From contig OZ059896.1 of assembly GCA_964057225.1 (NCBI GenBank), positions 19,216,501 to 19,280,500 on the forward strand: a stretch of DNA of 64,000 nucleotides. The letters run 5' to 3'. Below the pieces are notes generated by a model. That model was not told the origin of the DNA and did not search any database. It worked only from the letters and a program-made list of their open reading frames with translations. This DNA comes from Auanema rhodensis (lineage: Eukaryota > Nematoda > Chromadorea > Rhabditida > Rhabditidae). A program made the translations under genes and the position numbers. The stretch's first letter is position 1; each line of letters begins with the position of its first letter. This document shows positions 1 to 12,987 of this stretch, in pieces.

Positions 1-95
1 CAGCTTAAAAATCCGCATCGAATGCACTATACTACATTGAGAAACGCTTAATACAAAAATTAGTTATGATCGTTTGAAAAATGATGCATTAGTGT

Positions 96-123
96 ATGTT
101 GAGTTTCCATGTACACTCAACAT
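96..123. other. 9-bp inverted repeat in each monomer (ATGTTGAGT / ACTCAACAT)
   Basis: Perfect dyad of 9 bp with a 10-base spacer. It recurs in essentially every copy at the same phase. A single-base variant at 33811 (A to C) breaks one arm in one copy. It could be a protein-binding dyad or an RNA hairpin if the satellite is transcribed; neither is shown by sequence. Confidence 0.75.
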
Positions 124-273
124 TGCTTCCAAAAACATTTTGACAAAAATTTTTTCGAAAAATTTCAAAATAATTTAGCAAAAAGTAGATGTTTTTAGAT
201 TTCTTTTTTCAAGGCAAAGACGATGGACAATGTTATTCAACGAAAAAATTAATTCTTCAGGGTGAAAATCGAG

Positions 274-295
274 GATATAAGTGTGAACTTATATC
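274..295. other. 9-bp hairpin with GTGA tetraloop in each monomer
   Basis: GATATAAGT pairs with ACTTATATC across a four-base loop, GTGA, which is a GNRA-type tetraloop in RNA. Several variants keep the structure. GATATGAGT copies (around 7297, 7648, 7999, 21688 and 26251) replace an A-U pair with G-U. Copies near 58413 and 61572 change the loop to GTAA, still GNRA. Two variants weaken it: GAGTATAT copies (for example 4836) lose the terminal pair, and the TATACC copies near 55961 and 59120 lose one internal pair. Confidence 0.75.
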
Positions 296-312
296 AGTTG
301 ATATCTCGGTGC

Positions 313-363
313 ATTTTTAAGCTAGCGCAAATCTGATAACACAGATCGACGCAGCTTAAAAAT
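313..363. other. Long stem-loop spanning the monomer junction
   Basis: ATTTTTAAGCT at 313-323 is complementary to AGCTTAAAAAT at 353-363. Inside it GCG can pair with CGC after a one-base bulge, and ATCTG/CAGAT closes a six-base loop. Outside it GTGC and GCAC can pair around a 9-base bulge. It is the strongest extended dyad in the unit and repeats in nearly every copy. Some copies change bases inside the apical stem-loop: CTCATAAC, CTAATAAC and AACACAGAACG variants each weaken the apical hairpin but leave the 11-bp stem. Confidence 0.7.
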
Positions 364-3300
364 CCGCATCGAATGCACTGTACTACATTGAGAAACGCTT
401 AATACAAAAATTAGTTATGATCGTTTGAAAAATGATGCATTAGTGTATGTTGAGTTTCCATGTACACTCAACATTGCTTCCAAAAACATTTTGACGAAAA
501 TTTTTTCGAAAAATTTCAAAATAATTTAGCAAAAAATAGATGTTTTTAGATTCCTTTTTTCAAGGCAAAGACGATGGACAATGTTACTCAACAAAAAAAT
601 TAATTCTTCAGGGTGAAAATCGAGGATATAAGTGTGAACTTATATCAGTTGATATCTCGGTGCATTTTTAAGCTAGCGCAAATCTGATAACACAGATCGA
701 CGCAGCTTAAAAATCCGCATCGAATGCACTATACTACATTGAGAAACGCTTAATACAAAAATTAGTTATGATCGTTTGAAAAATGATGCATTAGTGTATG
801 TTGAGTTTCCATGTACACTCAACATTGCTTCCAAAAACATTTTGACAAAAATTTTTTCGAAAAATTTCAAAATAATTTAGCAAAAAGTAGATGTTTTTAG
901 ATTCCTTTTTTCAAGGCAAAGACGATGGACAATGTTACTCAACGAAAAAATTAATTCTTCAGGGTGAAAATCGAGGATATAAGTGTGAACTTATATCAGT
1001 TGATATCTCGGTGCATTTTTAAGCTAGCGCAAATCTGATAACACAGATCGACGCAGCTTAAAAATCCGCATCGAATGCACTGTACTACATTGAGAAACGA
1101 TTAATACAAGAATTAGTTATGATCGTTTGAAAAATGATGCATTAGTGTATGTTGAGTTTCCATGTACACTCAACATTGCTTCCAAAAACATTTTGACAAA
1201 AATTTTTTCGAAAAATTTCAAAATAATTTAGCAAAAAGTAGATGTTTTTAGATTCCATTTCTCAAGGCAAAGACGATGGACAATGTTACTCAACGAAAAA
1301 ATTAATTCTTCAGGGTGAAAATCGAGGATATAAGTGTGAACTTATATCAGTTGATATCTCGGTGCATTTTTAAGCTAGCGCAAATCTGATAACACAGATC
1401 GACGCAGCTTAAAAATCCGCATCGAATGCACTATACTACATTGAGAAACGCTTAATACAAAAATTAGTTATGATCGTTTGAAAAATGATGCATTAGTGTA
1501 TGTTGAGTTTCCATGTACACTCAACATTGCTTCCAAAAACATTTTGACGAAAATTTTTTCGAAAAATTTCAAAATAATTTAGCAAAAAATAGATGTTTTT
1601 AGATTCCTTTTTTCAAGGCAAAGACGATGGACAATGTTACTCAACAAAAAAATTAATTCTTCAGGGTGAAAATCGAGGATATAAGTGTGAACTTATATCA
1701 GTTGATATCTCGGTGCATTTTTAAGCTAGCGCAAATCTGATAACACAGATCGACGCAGCTTAAAAATCCGCATCGAATGCACTATACTACATTGAGAAAC
1801 GCTTAATACAAAAATTAGTTATGATCGTTTGAAAAATGATGCATTAGTGTATGTTGAGTTTCCATGTACACTCAACATTGCTTCCAAAAACATTTTGACG
1901 AAAATTTTTTCGAAAAATTTCAAAATAATTTAGCAAAAAGTAGATGTTTTTAGATTCCTTTTTTCAAGGCAAAGACGATGGACAATGTTACTCAACAAAA
2001 AAATTAATTCTTCAGGGTGAAAATCGAGGATATAAGTGTGAACTTATATCAGTTGATATCTCGGTGCATTTTTAAGCTAGCGCAAATCTGATAACACAGA
2101 TCGACGCAGCTTAAAAATCCGCATCGAATGCACTATACTACATTGAGAAACGCTTAATACAAAAATTAGTTATGATCGTTTGAAAAATGATGCATTAGTG
2201 TATGTTGAGTTTCCATGTACACTCAACATTGCTTCCAAAAACATTTCGACAAAAATTTTTTCGAAAAATTTCAAGATAATTTAGCAAAAAGTAGATGTTT
2301 TTAGATTCCTTTTTTCAAGGCAAAGACGATGGACAGAGTTATTCAACAAAAAAATTAATTCTTCAGGGTGAAAATCGAGGATATAAGTGTGAACTTATAT
2401 CAGTTGATATCTCGGTGCATTTTTAAGCTAGCGCAAATCTCATAACACAGATCGACGCAGCTTAAAAATCCGCATCGAATGCACTATACTACATTGAGAA
2501 ACGCTTAATACAAAAATTAGTTATGATCGTTTGAAAAATGATGCATTAGTGTATGTTGAGTTTCCATGTACACTCAACATTGCTTCCAAAAACATTTTGA
2601 CAAAAATTTTTTCGAAAAATTTCAAAATAATTTAGCAAAAAGTAGATGTTTTTAGATTCCTTTTTTCAAGGCAAAGACGATGGACAGAGTTATTCAACAA
2701 AAAAATTAATTCTTCAGGGTGAAAATCGAGGATATAAGTGTGAACTTATATCAGTTGATATCTCGGTGCATTTTTAAGCTAGCGCAAATCTCATAACACA
2801 GATCGACGCAGCTTAAAAATCCGCATCGAATGCACTATACTACATTGAGAAACGCTTAATACAAAAATTAGTTATGATCGTTTGAAAAATGATGCATTAG
2901 TGTATGTTGAGTTTCCATGTACACTCAACATTGCTTCCAAAAACATTTTGACAAAAATTTTTTCAAAAAATTTCAAAATAATTTAGCAAAAAGTAGATGT
3001 TTTTAGATTCCTTTTTTCAAGGCAAAGACGATGGACAATGTTATTCAACGAAAAAATTAATTCTTCAGGGTGAAAATCGAGGATATAAGTGTGAACTTAT
3101 ATCAGTTGATATCTCAGTGCATTTTTAAGCTAGCGCAAATCTGATAACACAGATCGACGCAGCTTAAAAATCCGCATCGAATGCACTATACTACATTGAG
3201 AAACGCTTAATACAAAAATTAGTTATGATCGTTTGAAAAATGATGCATTAGTGTATGTTGAGTTTCCATGTACACTCAACGTTGCTTCCAAAAACATTTC

Positions 3301-4914
3301 GACAAAAATTTTTTCGAAAATTTTCAAGATAATTTAGCAAAAAGTAGATGTTTTTAGATTCCTTTTTTCAAGGCAAAGACGATGGACAATGTTATTCAAC
3401 AAAAAAATTAATTCTTCAGGGTGAAAATCGAGGATATAAGTGTGAACTTATATCAGTTGATATCTCGGTGCATTTTTAAGCTAGCGCAAATCTGATAACA
3501 CAGATCGACGCAGCTTAAAAATCCGCATCGAATGCACTATACTACATTGAGAAACGCTTAATACAAAAATTAGTTATGATCGTTTGAAAAATGATGCATT
3601 AGTGTATGTTGAGTTTCCATGTACACTCAACATTGCTTCCAAAAACATTTTGACAAAAATTTTTTCGAAAAATTTCAAAATAATTTAGCAAAAAGTAGAT
3701 GTTTTTAGATTCCTTTTTTCAAGGCAAAGACGATGGACAATGTTATTCAACGAAAAAATTAATTCTTCAGGGTGAAAATCGAGGATATAAGTGTGAACTT
3801 ATATCAGTTGATATCTCGGTGCATTTTTAAGCTAGCGCAAATCTGATAACACAGATCGACGCAGCTTAAAAATCCGCATCGAATGCACTATACTACATTG
3901 AGAAACGCTTAATACAAAAATTAGTTATGATCGTTTGAAAAATGATGCATTAGTGTATGTTGAGTTTCCATGTACACTCAACATTGCTTCCAAAAACATT
4001 TCGACAAAAATTTTTTCGAAAAATTTCAAGATAATTTAGCAAAAAGTAGATGTTTTTAGATTCCTTTTTTCAAGGCAAAGACGATGGACAATGTTATTCA
4101 ACAAAAAAATTAATTCTTCAGGGTGAAAATCGAGGATATAAGTGTGAACTTATATCAGTTGATATCTCGGTGCATTTTTAAGCTAGCGCAAATCCGATAA
4201 CACAGATCGACGCAGCTTAAAAATCCGCATCGAATGCACTATACTACATTGAGAAACGCTTAATACAAAAATTAGTTATGATCGTTTGAAAAATGATGCA
4301 TTAGTGTATGTTGAGTTTCCATGTACACTCAACATTGCTTCCAAAAACATTTTGACAAAAATTTTTTCGAAAAATTTCAAAATAATTTAGCAAAAAGTAG
4401 ATGTTTTTAGATTCCTTTTTTCAAGGCAAAGACGATGGACAATGTTATTCAACGAAAAAATTAATTCTTCAGGGTGAAAATCGAGGATATAAGTGTGAAC
4501 TTATATCAGTTGATATCTCGGTGCATTTTTAAGCTAGCGCAAATCTGATAACACAGATCGACGCAGCTTAAAAATCCGCATCGAATGCACTATACTACAT
4601 TGAGAAACGCTTAATACAAAAATTAGTTATGATCGTTTGAAAAATGATGCATTAGTGTATGTTGAGTTTCCATGTACACTCAACATTGCTTCCAAAAACA
4701 TTTTGACAAAAATTTTTTCGAAAAATTTCAAAATAATTTAGCAAAAAGTAGATGTTTTTAGATTCCTTTTTTCAAGGCAAAGACGATGGACAATGTTATT
4801 CAACAAAAAAATTAGTTCTTCAGGGTGAAAATCGAGTATATAAGTGTGAACTTATATCAGTTGATATCTCGGTGCATTTTTAAGCTAGCGCAAATCTGAT
4901 AACACAGATCGACG

Positions 4915-7020
4915 CAGCTTAAAAATCCGCATCGAATGCACTATACTACATTGAGAAACGCTTAATACAAAAATTAGTTATGATCGTTTGAAAAATGATG
5001 CATTAGTGTATGTTGAGTTTCCATGTACACTCAACATTGCTTCCAAAAACATTTTGACAAAAATTTTTTCGAAAATTTTCAGAATAATTTAGCAAAAAGT
5101 AGATGTTTTCAGATTCCTTTTTTCAAGGCAAAGACGATGGACAATGTTATTCAACGAAAAAATTAATTCTTCAGGGTGAAAATCGAGGATATAAGTGTGA
5201 ACTTATATCAGTTGATATCTCGGTGCATTTTTAAGCTGGCGCAAATCTGATAACACAGATCGACGCAGCTTAAAAATCCGCATCGAATGCACTATACTAC
5301 ATTGAGAAACGCTTAATACAAAAATTAGTTATGATCGTTTGAAAAATGATGCATTAGTGTATGTTGAGTTTCCATGTACACTCAACATTGCTTCCAAAAA
5401 CATTTCGACAAAAATTTTTTCGAAAAATTTCAAGATAATTTAGCAAAAAGTAGATGTTTTTAGATTCCTTTTTTCAAGGCAAAGACGATGGACAATGTTA
5501 TTCAACAAAAAAATTAATTCTTCAGGGTGAAAATCGAGGATATAAGTGTGAACTTATATCAGTTGATATCTCGGTGCATTTTTAAGCTAGCGCAAATCTG
5601 ATAACACAGATCGACGCAGCTTAAAAATCCGCATCGAATGCACTATACTACATTGAGAAACGCTTAATACAAAAATTAGTTATGATCGTTTGAAAAATGA
5701 TGCATTAGTGTATGTTGAGTTTCCATGTACACTCAACATTGCTTCCAAAAACATTTTGACAAAAATTTTTTCGAAAAATTTCAAAATAATTTAGCAAAAA
5801 GTAGATGTTTTTAGATTCCTTTTTTCAAGGCAAAGACGATGGACAATGTTATTCAATGAAAAAATTAATTCTTCAGGGTGAAAATCGAGGATATAAGTGT
5901 GAACTTATATCAGTTGATATATCGGTGCATTTTTAAGCTAGCGCAAATCTCATAACACAGATCGACGCAGCTTAAAAATCCGCATCGAATGCACTATACT
6001 ACATTGAGAAACGCTTAATACAAAAATTAGTTATGATCGTTTGAAAAATGATGCATTAGTGTATGTTGAGTTTCCATGTACACTCAACATTGCTTCCAAA
6101 AACATTTTGACAAAAATTTTTTCGAAAATTTTCAGAATAATTTAGCAAAAAGTAGATGTTTTCAGATTCCTTTTTTCAAGGCAAAGACGATGGACAATGT
6201 TATTCAACGAAAAAATTAATTCTTCAGGGTGAAAATCGAGGATATAAGTGTGAACTTATATCAGTTGATATCTCGGTGCATTTTTAAGCTGGCGCAAATC
6301 TGATAACACAGATCGACGCAGCTTAAAAATCCGCATCGAATGCACTATACTACATTGAGAAACGCTTAATACAAAAATTAGTTATGATCGTTTGAAAAAT
6401 GATGCATTAGTGTATGTTGAGTTTCCATGTACACTCAACATTGCTTCCAAAAACATTTCGACAAAAATTTTTTCGAAAAATTTCAAGATAATTTAGCAAA
6501 AAGTAGATGTTTTTAGATTCCTTTTTTCAAGGCAAAGACGATGGACAATGTTATTCAACAAAAAAATTAATTCTTCAGGGTGAAAATCGAGGATATAAGT
6601 GTGAACTTATATCAGTTGATATCTCGGTGCATTTTTAAGCTAGCGCAAATCTGATAACACAGATCGACGCAGCTTAAAAATCCGCATCGAATGCACTATA
6701 CTACATTGAGAAACGCTTAATACAAAAATTAGTTATGATCGTTTGAAAAATGATGCATTAGTGTATGTTGAGTTTCCATGTACACTCAACGTTGCTTCCA
6801 AAAACATTTCGACAAAAATTTTTTCGAAAAATTTCAAGATAATTTAGCAAAAAGTAGATGTTTTTAGATTCCTTTTTTCAAGGCAAAGACGATGGACAAT
6901 GTTATTCAACAAAAAAATTAATTCTTCAGGGTGAAAATCGAGGATATAAGTGTGAACTTATATCAGTTGATATCTCGGTGCATTTTTAAGCTAGCGCAAA
7001 TCTGATAACACAGATCGATG
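4915..7020 (+). repeat. Three-monomer (1053-bp) repeat
   Basis: The copies starting at 4915 and 5968 share GAAAATTTTCAGAAT, GTTTTCAGATT and AGCTGGCG. Each is followed by a TTCGAC/CAAGAT/CAACAAA copy (5266 and 6319). The copy at 5617, with TTCAATG, ATATATCGG and CTCAT, lies between them. The offset is exactly three monomers. Confidence 0.7.
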
Positions 7021-10000
7021 CAGCTTAAAAATCCGCATCGAATGCACTATACTACATTGAGAAACGCTTAATACAAAAATTAGTTATGATCGTTTGAAAA
7101 ATGATGCATTAGTGTATGTTGAGTTTCCATGTACACTCAACATTGCTTCCAAAAACATTTTGACAAAAATTTTTTCGAAAAATTTCAAAATAATTTAGCA
7201 AAAAGTAGATGTTTTCAGATTCCTTTTTTCAAGGCAAAGACGATGGACAATGTTATTCAACGAAAAAATTAATTCTTCAGGGTGAAAATCGAGGATATGA
7301 GTGTGAACTTATATCAGTTGATATCTCGGTGCATTTTTAAGCTAGCGCAAATCTGATAACACAGATCGACGCAGCTTAAAAATCCGCATCGAATGCACTA
7401 TACTACATTGAGAAACGCTTAATACAAAAATTAGTTATGATCGTTTGAAAAATGATGCATTAGTGTATGTTGAGTTTCCATGTACACTCAACATTGCTTC
7501 CAAAAACATTTTGACAAAAATTTTTTCAAAAAATTTCAAAATAATTTAGCAAAAAGTAGATGTTTTCAGATTCCTTTTTTCAAGGCAAAGACGATGGACA
7601 ATGTTATTCAACGAAAAAATTAATTCTTCAGGGTGAAAATCGAGGATATGAGTGTGAACTTATATCAGTTGATATCTCGGTGCATTTTTAAGCTAGCGCA
7701 AATCTGATAACACAGATCGACGCAGCTTAAAAATCCGCATCGAATGCACTATACTACATTGAGAAACGCTTAATACGAAAATTAGTTATGATCGTTTGAA
7801 AAATGATGCATTAGTGTATGTTGAGTTTCCATGTACACTCAACATTGCTTCCAAAAACATTTTGACAAAAATTTTTTCGAAAAGTTTCAAGATAATTTAG
7901 CGAAAAGTAGATGTTTTTAGATTCCTTTTTTCAAGGCAAAGACGATGGACAATGTTATTCAACGAAAAAATTAATTCTTCAGGGTGAAAATCGAGGATAT
8001 GAGTGTGAACTTATATCAGTTGATATCTCGGTGCATTTTTAAGCTAGCGCAAATCTGATAACACAGATCGACGCAGCTTAAAAATCCGCATCGAATGCAC
8101 TATAGTACATTGAGAAACGCTTAATACAAAAATTAGTTACGATCGTTTGAAAAATGATGCATTAGTGTATGTTGAGTTTCCATGTACACTCAACATAGCT
8201 TCCAAAAACATTTTGACAAAAATTTTTTCAAAAAATTTCAAAATAATTTAGCAAAAAGTAGATGTTTTTAGATTCCTTTTTTCAAGGCAAAGACGATGGA
8301 CAATGTTACTCAACGAAAAAATTAATTCTTCAGGGTGAAAATCGAGGATATAAGTGTGAACTTATATCAGTTGATATCTCGGTGCATTTTTAAGCTAGCG
8401 CAAATCTGATAACACAGATCGACGCAGCTTAAAAATCCGCATCGAATGCACTGTACTACATTGAGAAACGCTTAATACAAAAATTAGTTATGATCGTTTG
8501 AAAAATGATGCATTAGTGTATGTTGAGTTTCCATGTACACTCAACATTGCTTCCAAAAACATTTTGACAAAAATTTTTTCGAAAAATTTCAAAATAATTT
8601 AGCAAAAAGTAGATGTTTTTAGATTCCTTTTTTCAAGGCAAAGACGATGGACAATGTTACTCAACGAAAAAATTAATTCTTCAGGGTGAAAATCGAGGAT
8701 ATAAGTGTGAACTTATATCAGTTGATATCTCGGTGCATTTTTAAGCTAGCGCAAATCTGATAACACAGATCGACGCAGCTTAAAAATCCGCATCGAATGC
8801 ACTGTACTACATTGAGAAACGATTAATACAAGAATTAGTTATGATCGTTTGAAAAATGATGCATTAGTGTATGTTGAGTTTTCATGTACACTCAACATTG
8901 CTTCCAAAAACATTTTGACAAAAATTTTTTCGAAAAATTTCAGAATAATTTAGCAAAAAGTAGATGTTTTTAGATTCCATTTCTCAAGGCAAAGACGATG
9001 GACAATGTTACTCAACGAAAAAATTAATTCTTCAGGGTGAAAATCGAGGATATAAGTGTGAACTTATATCAGTTGATATCTCGGTGCATTTTTAAGCTAG
9101 CGCAAATCTGATAACACAGATCGACGCAGCTTAAAAATCCGCATCGAATGCACTATACTACATTGAGAAACGCTTAATACAAAAATTAGTTATGATCGTT
9201 TGAAAAATGATGCATTAGTGTATGTTGAGTTTCCATGTACACTCAACATTGCTTCCAAAAACATTTTGACGAAAATTTTTTCGAAAAATTTCAAAATAAT
9301 TTAGCAAAAAGTAGATGTTTTTAGATTCCTTTTTTCAAGGCAAAGACGATGGACAATGTTACTCAACAAAAAAATTAATTCTTCAGGGTGAAAATCGAGG
9401 ATATAAGTGTGAACTTATATCAGTTGATATCTCGGTGCATTTTTAAGCTAGCGCAAATCTAATAACACAGATCGACGCAGCTTAAAAATCCGCATCGAAT
9501 GCACTATACTACATTGAGAAACGCTTAATACAAAAATTAGTTATGATCGTTTGAAAAATGATGCATTAGTGTATGTTGAGTTTCCATGTACACTCAACAT
9601 TGCTTCCAAAAACATTTTGACAAAAATTTTTTCGAAAAATTTCAAAATAATTTAGCAAAAAGTAGATGTTTTTAGATTTCTTTTTTCAAGGCAAAGACGA
9701 TGGACAATGTTATTCAACGAAAAAATTAATTCTTCAGGGTGAAAATCGAGGATATAAGTGTGAACTTATATCAGTTGATATCTCGGTGCATTTTTAAGCT
9801 AGCGCAAATCTGATAACACAGATCGACGCAGCTTAAAAATCCGCATCGAATGCACTGTACTACATTGAGAAACGCTTAATACAAAAATTAGTTATGATCG
9901 TTTGAAAAATGATGCATTAGTGTATGTTGAGTTTCCATGTACACTCAACATTGCTTCCAAAAACATTTTGACGAAAATTTTTTCGAAAAATTTCAAAATA

Positions 10001-10179
10001 ATTTAGCAAAAAATAGATGTTTTTAGATTCCTTTTTTCAAGGCAAAGACGATGGACAATGTTACTCAACAAAAAAATTAATTCTTCAGGGTGAAAATCGA
10101 GGATATAAGTGTGAACTTATATCAGTTGATATCTCGGTGCATTTTTAAGCTAGCGCAAATCTGATAACACAGATCGACG

Positions 10180-12987
10180 CAGCTTAAAAATCCGCATCGA
10201 ATGCACTATACTACATTGAGAAACGCTTAATACAAAAATTAGTTATGATCGTTTGAAAAATGATGCATTAGTGTATGTTGAGTTTCCATGTACACTCAAC
10301 ATTGCTTCCAAAAACATTTTGACAAAAATTTTTTCGAAAAATTTCAAAATAATTTAGCAAAAAGTAGATGTTTTTAGATTCCTTTTTTCAAGGCAAAGAC
10401 GATGGACAATGTTACTCAACGAAAAAATTAATTCTTCAGGGTGAAAATCGAGGATATAAGTGTGAACTTATATCAGTTGATATCTCGGTGCATTTTTAAG
10501 CTAGCGCAAATCTGATAACACAGATCGACGCAGCTTAAAAATCCGCATCGAATGCACTGTACTACATTGAGAAACGATAAATACAAGAATTAGTTATGAT
10601 CGTTTGAAAAATGATGCATTAGTGTATGTTGAGTTTCCATGTACACTCAACATTGCTTCCAAAAACATTTTGACAAAAATTTTTTCGAAAAATTTCAAAA
10701 TAATTTAGCAAAAAGTAGATGTTTTTAGATTCCATTTCTCAAGGCAAAGACGATGGACAATGTTACTCAACGAAAAAATTAATTCTTCAGGGTGAAAATC
10801 GAGGATATAAGTGTGAACTTATATCAGTTGATATCTCGGTGCATTTTTAAGCTAGCGCAAATCTGATAACACAGATCGACGCAGCTTAAAAATCCGCATC
10901 GAATGCACTATACTACATTGAGAAACGCTTAATACAAAAATTAGTTATGATCGTTTGAAAAATGATGCATTAGTGTATGTTGAGTTTCCATGTACACTCA
11001 ACATTGCTTCCAAAAACATTTTGACGAAAATTTTTTCGAAAAATTTCAAAATAATTTAGCAAAAAATAGATGTTTTTAGATTCCTTTTTTCAAGGCAAAG
11101 ACGATGGACAATGTTACTCAACAAAAAAATTAATTCTTCAGGGTGAAAATCGAGGATATAAGTGTGAACTTATATCAGTTGATATCTCGGTGCATTTTTA
11201 AGCTAGCGCAAATCTGATAACACAGATCGACGCAGCTTAAAAATCCGCATCGAATGCACTATACTACATTGAGAAACGCTTAATACAAAAATTAGTTATG
11301 ATCGTTTGAAAAATGATGCATTAGTGTATGTTGAGTTTCCATGTACACTCAACATTGCTTCCAAAAACATTTTGACGAAAATTTTTTCGAAAAATTTCAA
11401 AATAATTTAGCAAAAAGTAGATGTTTTTAGATTCCTTTTTTCAAGGCAAAGACGATGGACAATGTTACTCAACAAAAAAATTAATTCTTCAGGGTGAAAA
11501 TCGAGGATATAAGTGTGAACTTATATCAGTTGATATCTCGGTGCATTTTTAAGCTAGCGCAAATCTGATAACACAGATCGACGCAGCTTAAAAATCCGCA
11601 TCGAATGCACTATACTACATTGAGAAACGCTTAATACAAAAATTAGTTATGATCGTTTGAAAAATGATGCATTAGTGTATGTTGAGTTTCCATGTACACT
11701 CAACATTGCTTCCAAAAACATTTTGACAAAAATTTTTTCGAAAAATTTCAAAATAATTTAGCAAAAAGTAGATGTTTTTAGATTCCTTTTTTCAAGGCAA
11801 AGACGATGGACAATGTTACTCAACGAAAAAATTAATTCTTCAGGGTGAAAATCGAGGATATAAGTGTGAACTTATATCAGTTGATATCTCGGTGCATTTT
11901 TAAGCTAGCGCAAATCTGATAACACAGATCGACGCAGCTTAAAAATCCGCATCGAATGCACTGTACTACATTGAGAAACGATTAATACAAGAATTAGTTA
12001 TGATCGTTTGAAAAATGATGCATTAGTGTATGTTGAGTTTCCATGTACACTCAACATTGCTTCCAAAAACATTTTGACAAAAATTTTTTCGAAAAATTTC
12101 AAAATAATTTAGCAAAAAGTAGATGTTTTTAGATTCCATTTCTCAAGGCAAAGACGATGGACAATGTTACTCAACGAAAAAATTAATTCTTCAGGGTGAA
12201 AATCGAGGATATAAGTGTGAACTTATATCAGTTGATATCTCGGTGCATTTTTAAGCTAGCGCAAATCTGATAACACAGATCGACGCAGCTTAAAAATCCG
12301 CATCGAATGCACTATACTACATTGAGAAACGCTTAATACAAAAATTAGTTATGATCGTTTGAAAAATGATGCATTAGTGTATGTTGAGTTTCCATGTACA
12401 CTCAACATTGCTTCCAAAAACATTTTGACGAAAATTTTTTCGAAAAATTTCAAAATAATTTAGCAAAAAATAGATGTTTTTAGATTCCTTTTTTCAAGGC
12501 AAAGACGATGGACAATGTTACTCAACAAAAAAATTAATTCTTCAGGGTGAAAATCGAGGATATAAGTGTGAACTTATATCAGTTGATATCTCGGTGCATT
12601 TTTAAGCTAGCGCAAATCTGATAACACAGATCGACGCAGCTTAAAAATCCGCATCGAATGCACTATACTACATTGAGAAACGCTTAATACAAAAATTAGT
12701 TATGATCGTTTGAAAAATGATGCATTAGTGTATGTTGAGTTTCCATGTACACTCAACATTGCTTCCAAAAACATTTTGACGAAAATTTTTTCGAAAAATT
12801 TCAAAATAATTTAGCAAAAAGTAGATGTTTTTAGATTCCTTTTTTCAAGGCAAAGACGATGGACAATGTTACTCAACAAAAAAATTAATTCTTCAGGGTG
12901 AAAATCGAGGATATAAGTGTGAACTTATATCAGTTGATATCTCGGTGCATTTTTAAGCTAGCGCAAATCTGATAACACAGAACGACG
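10180..12987 (+). repeat. Four-monomer (1404-bp) higher-order repeat, two tandem copies
   Basis: Copies 10180-11583 and 11584-12987 share the same variant order: GTTACTCAACG; CTGTAC + CAAGAATT + CCATTTCTC; GACGAAAA + AAATAG + CAACAA; GACGAAAA + AGTAG + CAACAA. The same tetramer forms the last two thirds of the block at 1-2106 (703-2106). The second copy ends in CAGAACG instead of CAGATCG. Confidence 0.8.

Larger units (their letters stand above)
1..351 (+). repeat. Representative satellite monomer
   Basis: One full unit, described from the first base of the window. Bases 96-104 and 115-123 form a 9-bp inverted repeat with a 10-base loop. Bases 131-185 are a run of A- and T-tracts around a TTTTTCGAAAAA palindrome. 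Bases 274-282 and 287-295 form a 9-bp hairpin with a GTGA loop. Bases 291-295 and 300-304 form an alternative 5-bp hairpin. Bases 313-323 pair with bases 2-12 of the next copy. At 351 bp the unit is about two nucleosome repeats long, a common satellite size; that relation is inference. I do not recognise it as a named satellite family. Confidence 0.9.
1..2106 (+). repeat. Higher-order repeat: six-monomer block repeated at 9478-11583
   Basis: The first six monomers carry the ordered variants GATTTC; CTGTAC + GACGAAAA + AAATAG + CAACAA; GTTACTCAACG; CTGTAC + ACGATTAATACAAG + CCATTTCTC; GACGAAAA + AAATAG; GACGAAAA + AGTAG. The same order recurs 27 monomers (9477 bp) later. By eye the only difference I found is GATTAAT against GATAAAT near 10576. 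This is a segmental duplication of array DNA. Confidence 0.8.

Noticed and set aside
228-245. CENP-B box (minus strand TTTCGTTGAATAACATT)
   Set aside because: The first eight bases fit the box, but the essential CGGG half is missing, with about 10 of 17 positions matching. The CpG is also lost in many copies (CAACAA or CAATG).
328-352. Hammerhead ribozyme core, as found in some animal satellites
   Set aside because: CTGATAA resembles CTGATGA, but the conserved G is absent and there is no properly placed GAAA and cleavage triplet on either strand.
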